Shown here piece by piece: positions 38,701 through 46,835 of a DNA stretch of 61,320 nucleotides. A model generated the notes under the pieces. It ran no database searches, was not told the DNA's origin, and saw nothing but the letters and a program-made list of their open reading frames with translations. This stretch comes from Kiloniellaceae bacterium (GTDB taxonomy: Bacteria; Pseudomonadota; Alphaproteobacteria; Kiloniellales; J153): the NCBI GenBank assembly GCA_021776175.1, contig JAJFGJ010000028.1, positions 1-61,320 on the forward strand, written 5' to 3'. The position numbers were made by a program, and so were the translations under genes. The first letter of the stretch is position 1; the number at the start of each line of letters is the position of its first letter.

Positions 38701-39555
38701 ATGCCGCAGTCCGAGCCTGCCCCCCTGCATAAAGGTGCCGACCGCCCCCGCCTAGCTACGATGGCCGCGGCTTACGTCTCGTTCGGCTTCCTGCTGGCCC
38801 TCATCGTCTTCAAGGCGCCCGGGATTAATAGTATGGAACCGGCGTCCTGGGTTACGACCGATGGCCATGCAATTCTCGACTGTGAGCAGTGTCATACGGC
38901 TAGTCCCGGCGCGGCACAACCGATCTCGGCGGCCTTGATCGCCGATCAGGAGCACCTTTGTACCGGGTGCCACCGAGGCGCAACAAAGGCAGCTCATCCA
39001 AGCGGTTTTCATCCCAATCGGCCGCTTTCCGCAGCCTTTCCTTTGGACGGCGAAGGGCGCATGACGTGTAGTACCTGTCACACTCCTCATGGCGACGCTC
39101 CGGGGCTTTTGCGAGTAGCGGCGGTCGGAGAGAGTTTCTGCCAGTCCTGCCATGACACCGGATTCTTCGATTCCATGCCCGACAAGGGTGAATCCTTGTT
39201 AATGTCGGGTCATTTCGACGCATGGTCCCGGTCATGGACCAACCTGGACCCCTATTCCCTACGCTGCATGATCTGCCACGATGATCGCACGCCTTCCAGC
39301 AGGCAGGTTGTTTCAGCGGGTTTTAGCGATTTTTCCGCGCTTCCGAGCTTCCGTGGCGCCGAGCATCCCATAGGCGCCGACTACGACAATTTGGCTCGAA
39401 ACGGCGACTACCGGCCGCGTAGCCACCTAGCCGAAGAAATGCTCCTGCCTAAAGGACGGGTTGGCTGCGTTTCGTGCCATGTTCCCTATAGCCGCGACCA
39501 TGCGAGACAGCCGCGTACGAAAAACGGCTTATGCCAAGAATGCCACGCTATGTGA
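38701..39555 (+). CDS. Heptaheme c-type cytochrome with N-terminal TM anchor/signal
   Basis: 284 residues. Hydrophobic N-terminal segment (~20-38: MAAAYVSFGFLLALIVFKA), then seven CxxCH: CEQCH, CTGCH, CSTCH, CQSCH, CMICH, CVSCH, CQECH (the last two residues from the end). Several motifs are followed by bis-His candidates (CHTPHGD, HPSGFH). No ribosome site is clear at 38701; ATG 38761 is an alternative. The signal is uncleaved-looking, so it may be a NapC/CymA-like quinol-side anchor in role, although its sequence is not of that family. It is on the + strand behind the FNR-type gene. Confidence 0.85.
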   Translation: MPQSEPAPLHKGADRPRLATMAAAYVSFGFLLALIVFKAPGINSMEPASWVTTDGHAILDCEQCHTASPGAAQPISAALIADQEHLCTGCHRGATKAAHPSGFHPNRPLSAAFPLDGEGRMTCSTCHTPHGDAPGLLRVAAVGESFCQSCHDTGFFDSMPDKGESLLMSGHFDAWSRSWTNLDPYSLRCMICHDDRTPSSRQVVSAGFSDFSALPSFRGAEHPIGADYDNLARNGDYRPRSHLAEEMLLPKGRVGCVSCHVPYSRDHARQPRTKNGLCQECHAM

Positions 39556-39677
39556 CCTGGGCAGACCGCCGTAGTCTCCAGGTCTATGGCTTGACAAGTC
39601 GCACCCGCAGCCTCTTTCATCGGGATATCAATGGCGCGCCACCTAGGCGGCCGTATCCTGAGAAAGCGAATGCACCT

Positions 39678-40814
39678 ATGCGGCGATCCTCTAAAATTGG
39701 GCTAACTGCCATCCTGGTCTACGTCTCCCTCAACGCCGCAGGTGCAGGGGCGCACGATCATGCCGATAAGCTCACAACGGGGGTGCAGATGCTTGCGGCG
39801 CGCGACGCCTATGTCCACAACTGTGCCGCCTGTCATGGCGCCGATGGAACCGGTAACACCGCGAGTGTCGATTTTACTTCGCCGGAAGCGGTCGCCCGCT
39901 TGACTCGGGACGACATGATGGCCGCGGCTCGCGACGACCATGAACCGGATCTCGTTGCATGGTGGAATAACGATCTGGGCAAGAATGGTTTGCCCCAGGT
40001 TATCGACTACATACGCGAGGCCCTGATGCTTCCAGCACCGGTTGCCGATGCTGGCGTTGGGCGCAGTATTTACGCCCGCACCTGCAGCGTCTGTCATGGC
40101 GAACGGGGGAACGCCGCTTCCTGGGCCCAAAATAGCTTTAATCCACCCCCCATCGATTTCACCTCCGAGAAAGCGAAAGGCCTTTCACGCCAACGCATGA
40201 TCCACTCAGTCACCTACGGTGTCGAAGGCACTGCGATGATGCCGTTCGCGACGAAGTTCGACCGCGAACAACTCACGGCAGTGATTGACTACATCCGCAT
40301 GACTTTCGTGCGCTCCACCCCGGATGACGAGCACGAACCTCCCGAACAAGGCAAAGATGCCGCCAAGCAAAGTCCGGCCACTGACGGCCACGATCATGGC
40401 GGCCATGTTAAGGACCAAGAAGCCCCCTTCCCGATCGGCTTGCATGGCGATGCCATCGCCGGCCGGATTTTTTACGAAAAAAATTGCAGCCAATGTCATG
40501 GCATGAAAGGCGATGGAAACGGCTCACGTGCCTACTTCATGCGCCGCAAGCCGAAGAATTTCATCGGGCCGCGCGCCCGCGCCGAGCTTGATCGGCCACA
40601 CATTTTCGAAGGAATCGCCAAGGGTGTGCGTGGCACCGATATGCCGGCCTGGTCCAAGGTGCTCACTCTGCAGCAAATCGCCGACGTCGCTGAGTATGTC
40701 TATCAGGCCTTTGCCAATGCCGAGACGCCCGCAACGCCCGAATCCGACCATGGGCATGCGCCCCATGCCGAACCGACGCTCCATAATGATCACACGCCGG
40801 TAAAAAAAAACTGA
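39678..40814 (+). CDS. Exported triheme class I-type cytochrome c (N-terminal half of a possible 6-heme protein)
   Basis: 378 residues from the ATG at 39678. Signal peptide (LTAILVYVSLNAAGAGAH). Three class I-like domains with CAACH, CSVCH and CSQCH, each followed by G-x-G-type turns and a distal Met candidate (TAMMPF, TDMPAW). His-rich linkers (DGHDHGGH, DHGHAPHAE) separate or end the domains. The frame ends at TGA directly after an A9 run; the -1 frame beyond continues without stop into the next triheme gene (40826). See the slippery-site entry. Confidence 0.88.
   Translation: MRRSSKIGLTAILVYVSLNAAGAGAHDHADKLTTGVQMLAARDAYVHNCAACHGADGTGNTASVDFTSPEAVARLTRDDMMAAARDDHEPDLVAWWNNDLGKNGLPQVIDYIREALMLPAPVADAGVGRSIYARTCSVCHGERGNAASWAQNSFNPPPIDFTSEKAKGLSRQRMIHSVTYGVEGTAMMPFATKFDREQLTAVIDYIRMTFVRSTPDDEHEPPEQGKDAAKQSPATDGHDHGGHVKDQEAPFPIGLHGDAIAGRIFYEKNCSQCHGMKGDGNGSRAYFMRRKPKNFIGPRARAELDRPHIFEGIAKGVRGTDMPAWSKVLTLQQIADVAEYVYQAFANAETPATPESDHGHAPHAEPTLHNDHTPVKKN
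40802..40811 (+). other. A9 run with slippery heptamer A-AAA-AAC (putative -1 frameshift site)
   Basis: Nine A residues (40802-40810) then C. In the reading frame of the upstream triheme gene the codons are GTA AAA AAA AAC TGA, so the heptamer is A_AAA_AAC, the classic -1 slippery sequence, immediately before the stop. A -1 shift, or one extra A by transcriptional slippage, gives AAA CTG AGC TGT AGC GAT TTG, in frame with the downstream gene. A homopolymer sequencing error (A10) would look the same. Confidence 0.6.
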
Positions 40815-40825
40815 GCTGTAGCGAT

Positions 40826-41752
40826 TTGGATAGCACGTCCTTGGAGCGCGGGCGTGCCATATACAATGCTCGCTGCTACTTCTGCCACGGTTACAGCGGC
40901 GACGCGCGAACAGTGGCCTCGAAATACCTGGATCCAGTGCCGCGCGATTTCACCAAGAGTCCAGACCTCACCGGCGAACGGATCGAACGGGCGGTGCGCC
41001 ATGGCCGAGCGCGAACCGCCATGCAGCCCTTCACCTCAATCCTTGACGACACTGAAATCGAGTCCGTCACGGCCTTCGTGCTCGAAGCCCTGGTGCGTTG
41101 CGCAACCCCGAACATACGCTATCACACCGCCGAGAACGGCTGGCCGGATCACGAGCGCCGCAATGGCGCCGCCTTTCCCTTCGTCCTTGGCACCTTAGCC
41201 GTGAACGCGCGTGAGATCGAGTTAAGTGCCGCGCAACGATCCGGGCTCAATCTGTTCAGGCGCGCATGCGGTGTTTGCCATGAGGGCACGATCCAAGGCA
41301 CGGTCCTTCGCCAAATACCCGAGAGCCCCTCAGCTCCCGACGTCGCGCCATCACAGAACCCAAACCTTGGACACGAAGGACACAGCGAGCACGAGGAGTA
41401 CGGACGCGGCTACGGTAATGAAGAAGAAATCCAGCACGACCGAATACCCGTCTTGGCGGATTTGACACCGCTACAGCACACTGGCCGGAACATATATCAA
41501 CAGTCCTGCGCCCTGTGCCATGCGGCGGACGGCACTGGCCGCAACTGGATTGGCACTTTCCTAGATCCCAGCCCGCCCTCTTTCATCGACACCGCCGTAT
41601 CGGCCCGCTTGGACGACGACTATCTGAAGCAAGTAACTCTCGGCGGGCTACCCAACACCTCCATGCCGGCATTCCGCAGCGTCTTGGAAATAGAGCAGAT
41701 CGACGCCATAGTCGCCTACATGCGCCGTGCGTTTCTGGACCGTCCACAGTAA
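40826..41752 (+). CDS. Triheme class I-type cytochrome c lacking its own export signal (probable continuation of the upstream gene)
   Basis: 308 residues from a TTG at 40826. Hemes CYFCH (Cys17-Cys20), CGVCH and CALCH, distal Met candidates AMQPF and TSMPAF, and an acidic/His linker (HEGHSEHEEYG). There is no signal peptide and no ribosome site before the TTG, yet heme attachment requires export. The frame is open back to the A9 run, so the natural product is most likely the C-terminal half of a fused ~690-residue six-heme cytochrome made through frameshifting at 40802-40811. If real, the independent TTG start would give an inactive cytoplasmic apoprotein. Confidence 0.75.
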   Translation: MDSTSLERGRAIYNARCYFCHGYSGDARTVASKYLDPVPRDFTKSPDLTGERIERAVRHGRARTAMQPFTSILDDTEIESVTAFVLEALVRCATPNIRYHTAENGWPDHERRNGAAFPFVLGTLAVNAREIELSAAQRSGLNLFRRACGVCHEGTIQGTVLRQIPESPSAPDVAPSQNPNLGHEGHSEHEEYGRGYGNEEEIQHDRIPVLADLTPLQHTGRNIYQQSCALCHAADGTGRNWIGTFLDPSPPSFIDTAVSARLDDDYLKQVTLGGLPNTSMPAFRSVLEIEQIDAIVAYMRRAFLDRPQ

Positions 41753-41799
41753 TTCGGGAAGGGGCCGCCAAAGGCCCGCCAGCGCCCCATTTTGGGACT

Positions 41800-41946
41800 A
41801 TGAAGAGAAATCTAGCCGCCGTTCTTTTTGGGCCCCTTCTTTTGGGGCTGTCCGCGTGTGCAAGTTCACCCTTCAGCGCGGAGGTCACGGGGTTTCATAA
41901 GGAAGGATTTCTGGCTCCTCGTAGTGACCGAAGGGAACGAAGATGA
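41800..41946 (+). CDS. Small truncated lipoprotein
   Basis: 48 residues: MKRN start, hydrophobic segment VLFGPLLLGLSAC with a lipobox Cys at ~20, then ASSPFSAEVTGFHKEG and a basic tail (SDRRERR). A typical small outer-membrane lipoprotein front end, but the tail looks alien and its TGA overlaps the start of an IS3-type orfA fragment (ATGA at 41943). A larger lipoprotein cut by insertion is the likely history. Its function cannot be told. Confidence 0.5.
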   Translation: MKRNLAAVLFGPLLLGLSACASSPFSAEVTGFHKEGFLAPRSDRRERR

Positions 41947-42116
41947 GATGGAAATTCATGAGCAGGAAAGACCCGGCTGAGAAAGCGGTTCGGGATATCC
42001 GCCGCAAGTCGCGGCCAGGCTCAACAATCCCTAATGCAGCATGGAGATATGCTCGTGCCATTTCAGACACATCTCAACGACAATCGTTCTGGGAAGAATC
42101 GAAAAATTCGGGTTAA
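41943..42116 (+). pseudogene. IS3-type transposase OrfA N-terminal remnant
   Basis: 57 codons. The start (MSRKDPAEKAVRDIRRK) matches the conserved opening of IS3-family OrfA proteins, which normally continue into an HTH such as YSAEEKIRIVLEGLRGE. Here the sequence changes after RRK into SRPGSTIPNAAWRYARA and stops. No orfB, terminal repeat or target duplication was found. Evidence of past insertion at the right edge of the cytochrome island. Confidence 0.5.
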
Positions 42117-42179
42117 GTAGGGCCGGTGGAAGCCACGCGCCGGCTTCTCCCTGGGCCAGCGCCATAAGGAAGATCCTCC

Positions 42180-43373
42180 ATGAAGATCGCCGATGTGAAA
42201 ACTTTCGTGGTCGGGAATCCGCCGCCGCATTTTGGCGGCCGGTATTTTATCTTTTTGAAGCTGACCACGGACGACGGCATCGAGGGCGTGGGCGAAGTCT
42301 ATACCGCGACCTTCGGGCCCCATGTGGTGGCCCGCATGATCGAGGATGTCTGCGAGCGCCACGTCATCGGCGCCGACCCGTTCCACATCGAAGCCATGTG
42401 GCGCAAGGTTTACGGCTCCGGCTACACCCTGCGGCCCGATCTCTCCTTGATGAGCGTGCTGAGCGGAATTGAGATGGCCTGCTGGGATATCGCCGGTAAG
42501 TCAGTCGATAAACCGGTTTACGAGCTACTTGGCGGGCAGATGTACGAGAAGCTGCGCACTTACACCTACCTTTACCCAGATGTCGCGAAAGGCGATGACA
42601 CGGCGATGTATTGGAACGCCGAGCGCTCGGCGGAGCGGGCGGCGGACTATGTGGCCCAAGGCTTCACGGCGGTGAAATTCGACCCGGCGGCACCCTACTC
42701 CGTCTTCGACCCGCGCCAGCCGTCGCAGGAATCCCTGGAGCTTTGCGAGAAGTTTGCGCGCCTGATCCGCGAGGCGGTCGGCACCAAGGCCGACCTTCTG
42801 TTCGGCACTCACGGACAATTCACCGCCGCCGGAGCGATCCGCCTCGCGCGCCGCTTGGAGCCTTACGACCCCTTGTGGTTCGAGGAACCCTGCCCGCCGG
42901 AAAACCCGCGCGAGATGGCCCGGGTCGCGCGCCAAACCTCGATCCCTGTCGCCACCGGCGAACGCTTGACAACCAAGTACGAGTTCGCCCGGGTGCTGGA
43001 GGAGCAGGCGGCCTCGATCCTACAGATGGCTCTGGGCCGGGTCGGCGGCTTGCTGGAGGCCAAGAAAATCGCGGGCATGGCGGAAACCTACTACGCCCAG
43101 ATCGCGCCTCACCTTTATTGCGGACCCATTGAGGGCGCCGCGAATATTCAGATCAGCACCTGCACACCCAACTTCCTGATCCTGGAAAGCATTGAAACCT
43201 GGGGCGGGTTTCACGCCGAAATTCTAAAAAAACCGATCCAGTGGCAAGATGGCTATGTCATCCCACCGAGCGACCCCGGCCTGGGCGTGGAATTGAACGA
43301 AGAGGTCGCGGCCGCCAACCCCTATACCGGCACGGCGCTGCACCTGGAAATGTTGGGGACGCCGGTCATTTAG
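42180..43373 (+). CDS. Mandelate racemase / muconate-lactonizing-type (enolase superfamily) protein
   Basis: 397 residues. N-terminal capping domain (MKIADVKTFVVGNPPPHFGGRYF with GEVYTA) and barrel domain with Lys166 (VKFDPA), Glu ligands in WFEEP (~235) and TGERL (261), and His311 (PHLYCGP), resembling the galactonate/gluconate dehydratase subgroup. Two usually acidic positions differ: the first metal ligand (DFHGR in DgoD) reads GTHGQ (~209-213), and the Asp of the QPD..GG strand reads QMALGRVGG (~284). Substrate cannot be assigned. Strong GAAG site upstream; convergent with the glx set. Confidence 0.8.
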   Translation: MKIADVKTFVVGNPPPHFGGRYFIFLKLTTDDGIEGVGEVYTATFGPHVVARMIEDVCERHVIGADPFHIEAMWRKVYGSGYTLRPDLSLMSVLSGIEMACWDIAGKSVDKPVYELLGGQMYEKLRTYTYLYPDVAKGDDTAMYWNAERSAERAADYVAQGFTAVKFDPAAPYSVFDPRQPSQESLELCEKFARLIREAVGTKADLLFGTHGQFTAAGAIRLARRLEPYDPLWFEEPCPPENPREMARVARQTSIPVATGERLTTKYEFARVLEEQAASILQMALGRVGGLLEAKKIAGMAETYYAQIAPHLYCGPIEGAANIQISTCTPNFLILESIETWGGFHAEILKKPIQWQDGYVIPPSDPGLGVELNEEVAAANPYTGTALHLEMLGTPVI

Positions 43374-43379
43374 AGCGGC

Positions 43380-44699
43380 TCAGTACCCCCGCCCCGGAAT
43401 CCAGTCGGTGCCGGCCAGGGGGACGCCGGCCATGGCCGCCGCCTCGACCGTCAGGGCGGCCAGGTCTTCCGGCTCCAGGTTGTGGACGTCCGACTTACCG
43501 TTGGCGCGCGCCAGGGTCTGGACCTCCAGGGTCAAGACCCGCAGATAGTTGGCCAGACGATGCCCGGCCTTTACCGGGTCCAGGCGCTTCGCCAGGTCCG
43601 GGTCCTGGGTGGTGATGCCCGCGGGGTCGTTGCCGGCCTGGAAGTCCTCGTAATACCCGGCGGCGGAACCGATCGCGCGGTAATCGTCCTCGTAGTGCGG
43701 ATCGTTATCGCCCAGGGCGATCAGCGCCGCCGTGCCGATGGAGACCGCGTCGGCGCCCATGGCCAGGGCCTTGGCGACATCGGCGCCGGAGCGGATGCCG
43801 CCGCCGACCACCAGTTGCACCTTGCGGTGCATGTCGATTTCCTTCAGCGCCCGCACGGATTCGCGCACCGCCGCCAGGGTCGGGATTCCGACATGTTCGA
43901 TATAGCATCCCTGGGTCGCCGCCGTGCCGCCCTGCATGCCGTCGAGCACCACGACGTCGGCGCCCGACTTCACCGCCAACATGGTGTCGTAATAGGGCCG
44001 GGCCGCGCCGCACTTGATGTAGATCGGCTTTTCCCAGTTGGTGATCTCGCGCAATTCCAGGATCTTGATGGTGAGATCGTCGGGGCCGGTCCAATCTGGA
44101 TGGCGGCAAGCGGAACGCTGGTCGATCCCTTCGGGCAGGGTCCGCATTTCGGCCACCCGCTCGGTGATCTTCTGGCCCAGCAACACGCCGCCGCCGCCGG
44201 GCTTGGCGCCCTGGCCGACAACGATCTCGATGGCATCGGCCTGGCGCAAATCCGCCGGGTTCATGCCGTAGCGCGAGGGCAGATATTGATACACGAGCTG
44301 GGTGGAATGGCCCCGTTCCTCCTGGGTCATGCCGCCGTCGCCGGTGGTGGTCGAGGTTCCGACCTCGCTGGCGCCCCGGCCCAGGGCTTCCTTGGCCTGG
44401 GCCGAGAGGGAACCGAAGCTCATGCCGGCGATGGTGATGGGGATCTTGAGTTTGATCGGCTTCTTGGCGTAGCGGGTGCCCAGGACGACGCTGGTGTCGC
44501 AGGCCTCGCGGTAGCCTTCCAGGGGGTAGCGCGAGACCGAAGCGCCCAGAAAAACCAGATCGTCGAAAGTCGGCAATTGCCGTTTCGCCCCCCAGCCGCG
44601 AATCCGGTACAAGCCCGTGCTGGGGGCCCGGCGGATTTCGTGAATCGCGTACTTGTCGAAAGAATAAGATTCGCGCAGGCCCCAATTCGGATCGGTCAT
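43380..44699 (-). CDS. glxD: FMN-binding glutamate-synthase-like subunit (GlxD / MgsC-like)
   Basis: 439 residues corresponding to the FMN/synthase barrel of glutamate synthase: IPITIAGMSFGSLSAQAKEAL, GTSTTTGDGGMTQEER, VGQGAKPGGGGVLLG, YIKCGAARPYYDT, DVVVLDGMQGGTAATQ, VVGGGIRSGADVAKALAMGADAVSIGTA. Third part of a split enzyme whose amidotransferase and GXGXG parts are encoded by the two genes upstream. In methylotrophs the MgsABC set forms N-methylglutamate from glutamate and methylamine; GlxBCD are homologues of unclear substrate. No gmaS or mgd genes are near, so N-methylglutamate synthesis is only one possibility. Confidence 0.85.
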   Translation of the reverse strand: MTDPNWGLRESYSFDKYAIHEIRRAPSTGLYRIRGWGAKRQLPTFDDLVFLGASVSRYPLEGYREACDTSVVLGTRYAKKPIKLKIPITIAGMSFGSLSAQAKEALGRGASEVGTSTTTGDGGMTQEERGHSTQLVYQYLPSRYGMNPADLRQADAIEIVVGQGAKPGGGGVLLGQKITERVAEMRTLPEGIDQRSACRHPDWTGPDDLTIKILELREITNWEKPIYIKCGAARPYYDTMLAVKSGADVVVLDGMQGGTAATQGCYIEHVGIPTLAAVRESVRALKEIDMHRKVQLVVGGGIRSGADVAKALAMGADAVSIGTAALIALGDNDPHYEDDYRAIGSAAGYYEDFQAGNDPAGITTQDPDLAKRLDPVKAGHRLANYLRVLTLEVQTLARANGKSDVHNLEPEDLAALTVEAAAMAGVPLAGTDWIPGRGY

Positions 44700-44718
44700 G
44701 CTGGCGTTTCCTTAGGGT

Positions 44719-45417
44719 CTAGTAAGAGTCCAGGTTCTCGGACTTGAAATGATAGAGCGCGCGGGCCGAGCCGTAGCGGCGGAACGCGCCCACGTCGGCG
44801 TCCACGCACCCGGCCCGCTCGAGCAAGGCCGCCAAGTCCGCGCGATGCGCCTCGCCCATGTCTTTTTCAATACAATCGGCGCCCAGGCTGGCGACCTTGC
44901 CGCGCACGTAGATGCGCGCCTCGTAGATCGAATCCCCCAGGGATTCGCCGGCATCGCCCAGCACCACCAGGTTCCCGGCCTGGGCCAGGAACATGCTCAT
45001 ATGGCCGACGTTGCCCTTGACCACGATATCGCCGCCCTTGAGCGAAATGCCGCAGCGCGCGGCGGTATTGCCCTCGACCACCAGAAGCCCGCCATGGGCC
45101 GTGGCCGCCGCCGATTGGCTGGCGTCGCCGGTCACCCAAACCTCGCCCGACATCATGTTCTCGGCCACGCCGACACCGGCGTTGCCCTTGACCGTGACCC
45201 GCGCGGCCTCGTTCATGCCGGCGCAGTAGTATCCGGTGTGGCCTTCGATCTCGACCTCGATGCCGGCGGTCAGGCCGCAGGCCAGGGCGTGAGCGCCGCG
45301 CGGATTCGAAACTCGGAACGGACCGGCCCCCGCGCCAACCGTCTGCAGGCGCCGGTTGACGGCGCGCAAGCTCTCCCGCTCCAGATCCAGGACCGTGACA
45401 TTGGAGCCGCCGGCCAT
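44719..45417 (-). CDS. glxC: GXGXG-motif subunit of split glutamate-synthase-like enzyme (GlxC / MgsB-like)
   Basis: 232 residues of right-handed beta-helix with repeating GXXGXXXG turns: VTVKGNAGVGVAENMMSG, VWVTGDASQSAAATAHGG, IVVKGNVGHMSMFLAQAG, LVVLGDAGESLGDSIYEA. This corresponds to the C-terminal GXGXG domain of GltB, which links ammonia channel and FMN site. Start and upstream stop overlap (TAATG), 19 bp to the glxD start, so the three are an operon. Confidence 0.87.
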   Translation of the reverse strand: MAGGSNVTVLDLERESLRAVNRRLQTVGAGAGPFRVSNPRGAHALACGLTAGIEVEIEGHTGYYCAGMNEAARVTVKGNAGVGVAENMMSGEVWVTGDASQSAAATAHGGLLVVEGNTAARCGISLKGGDIVVKGNVGHMSMFLAQAGNLVVLGDAGESLGDSIYEARIYVRGKVASLGADCIEKDMGEAHRADLAALLERAGCVDADVGAFRRYGSARALYHFKSENLDSY

Positions 45418-46322
45418 TACGCGCGCCCTCCCCAGCTATAGACCACGGCGGGCTCCGGCTCCCAAACCTTGGCCCGGCCGATACCGGGCAGCCAGGCCAG
45501 GGCGCGGTATTCCGATCCGAAAGCGACATAATCCGGCGTCTCGGCCAGGACCGCCGGCTTGCAGGCGATGGGATCGCGAAGGACCGCGAAACCGTCCTCG
45601 GTGCCGGCGACGAAGGTGTAGAATCCATCCAGATCGGTGAGACAGTCTTCCAGGGCTTCATGCAGCGAGCGGCCCTTGTCCAAGCGATTCGCGATATAGG
45701 CGGCCGCGACCTCGGTATCGTTCTCGGTCGCGAACTCCATCCCCTCGTGATCGCGCAACCGTTCGCGCAGCCGGTTGTGATTGGACAAGGAACCGTTGTG
45801 CACCAGGCAAAGGTCGAGCCCGGTGGAAAAGAGGTGCGAGCCAGCCGTGGTCACGGCGCTCTCGGTCGCCATGCGGGTGTGGCCGACCGCGTGGCTGCCG
45901 GCCATGCGCTCCAGTTCGAATCGCCGCGCCACCTCGCGCGGCAAGCCCATCTCCTTGTAGATCTCGATCGCCGTGCCGGCGCTCATGATCTGAATCTTCG
46001 GATCGGTGTCCTCGGCCAACAGCGCGGCCGCGCGCGCGGGCGCATCGGTGCGAATCACGATGTGGCTGCCGTTTTTCTCGTAAGTGACCGTGGCATTCAA
46101 TTCAGCACGAATCGCACCGCGAACCGCTTCCCAATCGAAGCCGGGCTCAGGATGAAAGACGGTCAGCTTGGCGAAGCCCCGCGGCGGGAGGTCACGATAG
46201 AAGGCGATACCGGCACTGTCGGGCCCACGGTCCGTCATCTCGATCAGCATAGGCGCGAACATCGCGCCCAGCTGTTCCTCAAGGGCCGGGTTCTTCAGGA
46301 AAAGTCCGACAATTCCGCACAT
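45417..46322 (-). CDS. glxB: Class II glutamine amidotransferase (GlxB / MgsA-like)
   Basis: 301 residues starting MCGIVGLF, with Cys2 as nucleophile after Met removal. Ntn-hydrolase features: TDRGPDSAGIAF, HTRMATESAVTTAGSHLF, VHNGSLSNHNRLR, ENDTEVAAAYI. It supplies nitrogen (ammonia from glutamine) to the synthase subunit. Its start lies inside the end of the XRE-cupin regulator gene (28-bp overlap), so it is translated from the same message. Confidence 0.87.
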   Translation of the reverse strand: MCGIVGLFLKNPALEEQLGAMFAPMLIEMTDRGPDSAGIAFYRDLPPRGFAKLTVFHPEPGFDWEAVRGAIRAELNATVTYEKNGSHIVIRTDAPARAAALLAEDTDPKIQIMSAGTAIEIYKEMGLPREVARRFELERMAGSHAVGHTRMATESAVTTAGSHLFSTGLDLCLVHNGSLSNHNRLRERLRDHEGMEFATENDTEVAAAYIANRLDKGRSLHEALEDCLTDLDGFYTFVAGTEDGFAVLRDPIACKPAVLAETPDYVAFGSEYRALAWLPGIGRAKVWEPEPAVVYSWGGRA

Positions 46323-46771
46323 CGCACGGCTCCCAGGTATAATTCCGGCCCTTCGCGTAGGGTGATGAGGTAGGACTCGACCACGATGGAGCCGCCGGGG
46401 CTGTGCCCCAAGAGCTGATATTGGTGCCCCGCGCGGGTGCCCCGGCGCTCAATCGTCAAGCCGTGACCGGCCTTGACGAAAACCGCGTCGCGTTCTTCCT
46501 CGTATTCGCGAAACAAGGCCGTGACCGGAACGTTCAAGGCATTGGCGACACTTCGCAGGGTCGAAAGCGAGGGCAAGGTCTGGCCATTCTCGATCTTGGA
46601 CAACATACCGCTTGAAAGCCGTGCCTCGCGCGCCAGTTCGGCGATCGTCAGGTTCTGTTCGTGACGGAAGCCTCGAACCTGACGTCCGATGGCGACTTCC
46701 AGCGCATTATCGGGCGTTCCGGATGTGACATGAGGTTCCTGACGTAACCGGTCGTCATTGCCCATGCTCAT
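46295..46771 (-). CDS. XRE-cupin transcriptional regulator, C-terminally truncated
   Basis: 158 residues. HTH_3/XRE domain (VRGFRHEQNLTIAELAREARLSSGMLSKIENGQTLPSLSTL) then the start of a cupin domain (VFVKAGHGLTIERRGTRAGHQYQLLGHSPGG, VVESYLITL). Members of this group usually run ~190-200 residues with a full cupin; here the sequence turns into EGPELYLGAVRCAELSDFS and stops inside the amidotransferase start. About half of the cupin barrel is missing, so ligand sensing may be lost. GGGGATAA precedes the ATG. Likely controls the glx operon. Confidence 0.82.
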   Translation of the reverse strand: MSMGNDDRLRQEPHVTSGTPDNALEVAIGRQVRGFRHEQNLTIAELAREARLSSGMLSKIENGQTLPSLSTLRSVANALNVPVTALFREYEEERDAVFVKAGHGLTIERRGTRAGHQYQLLGHSPGGSIVVESYLITLREGPELYLGAVRCAELSDFS

Positions 46772-46835
46772 GATTTATCCCCTTTTGCCGCGCGGCACCG
46801 CCGCCGCGAGGATATTATAAGCTAGATTTTATTCA

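Noticed and set aside
13226..42179. Cytochrome island as a prophage or complete integrative element
   Set aside because: No integrase, structural phage gene, mobilisation gene or second att copy is visible in the window, so only a scar can be claimed.
43482..44747. Long rightward open frame (421 codons) opposite glxD
   Set aside because: Antisense shadow; His/Gly/Gln-rich translation with no fold signal, while glxD on the other strand is unambiguous.
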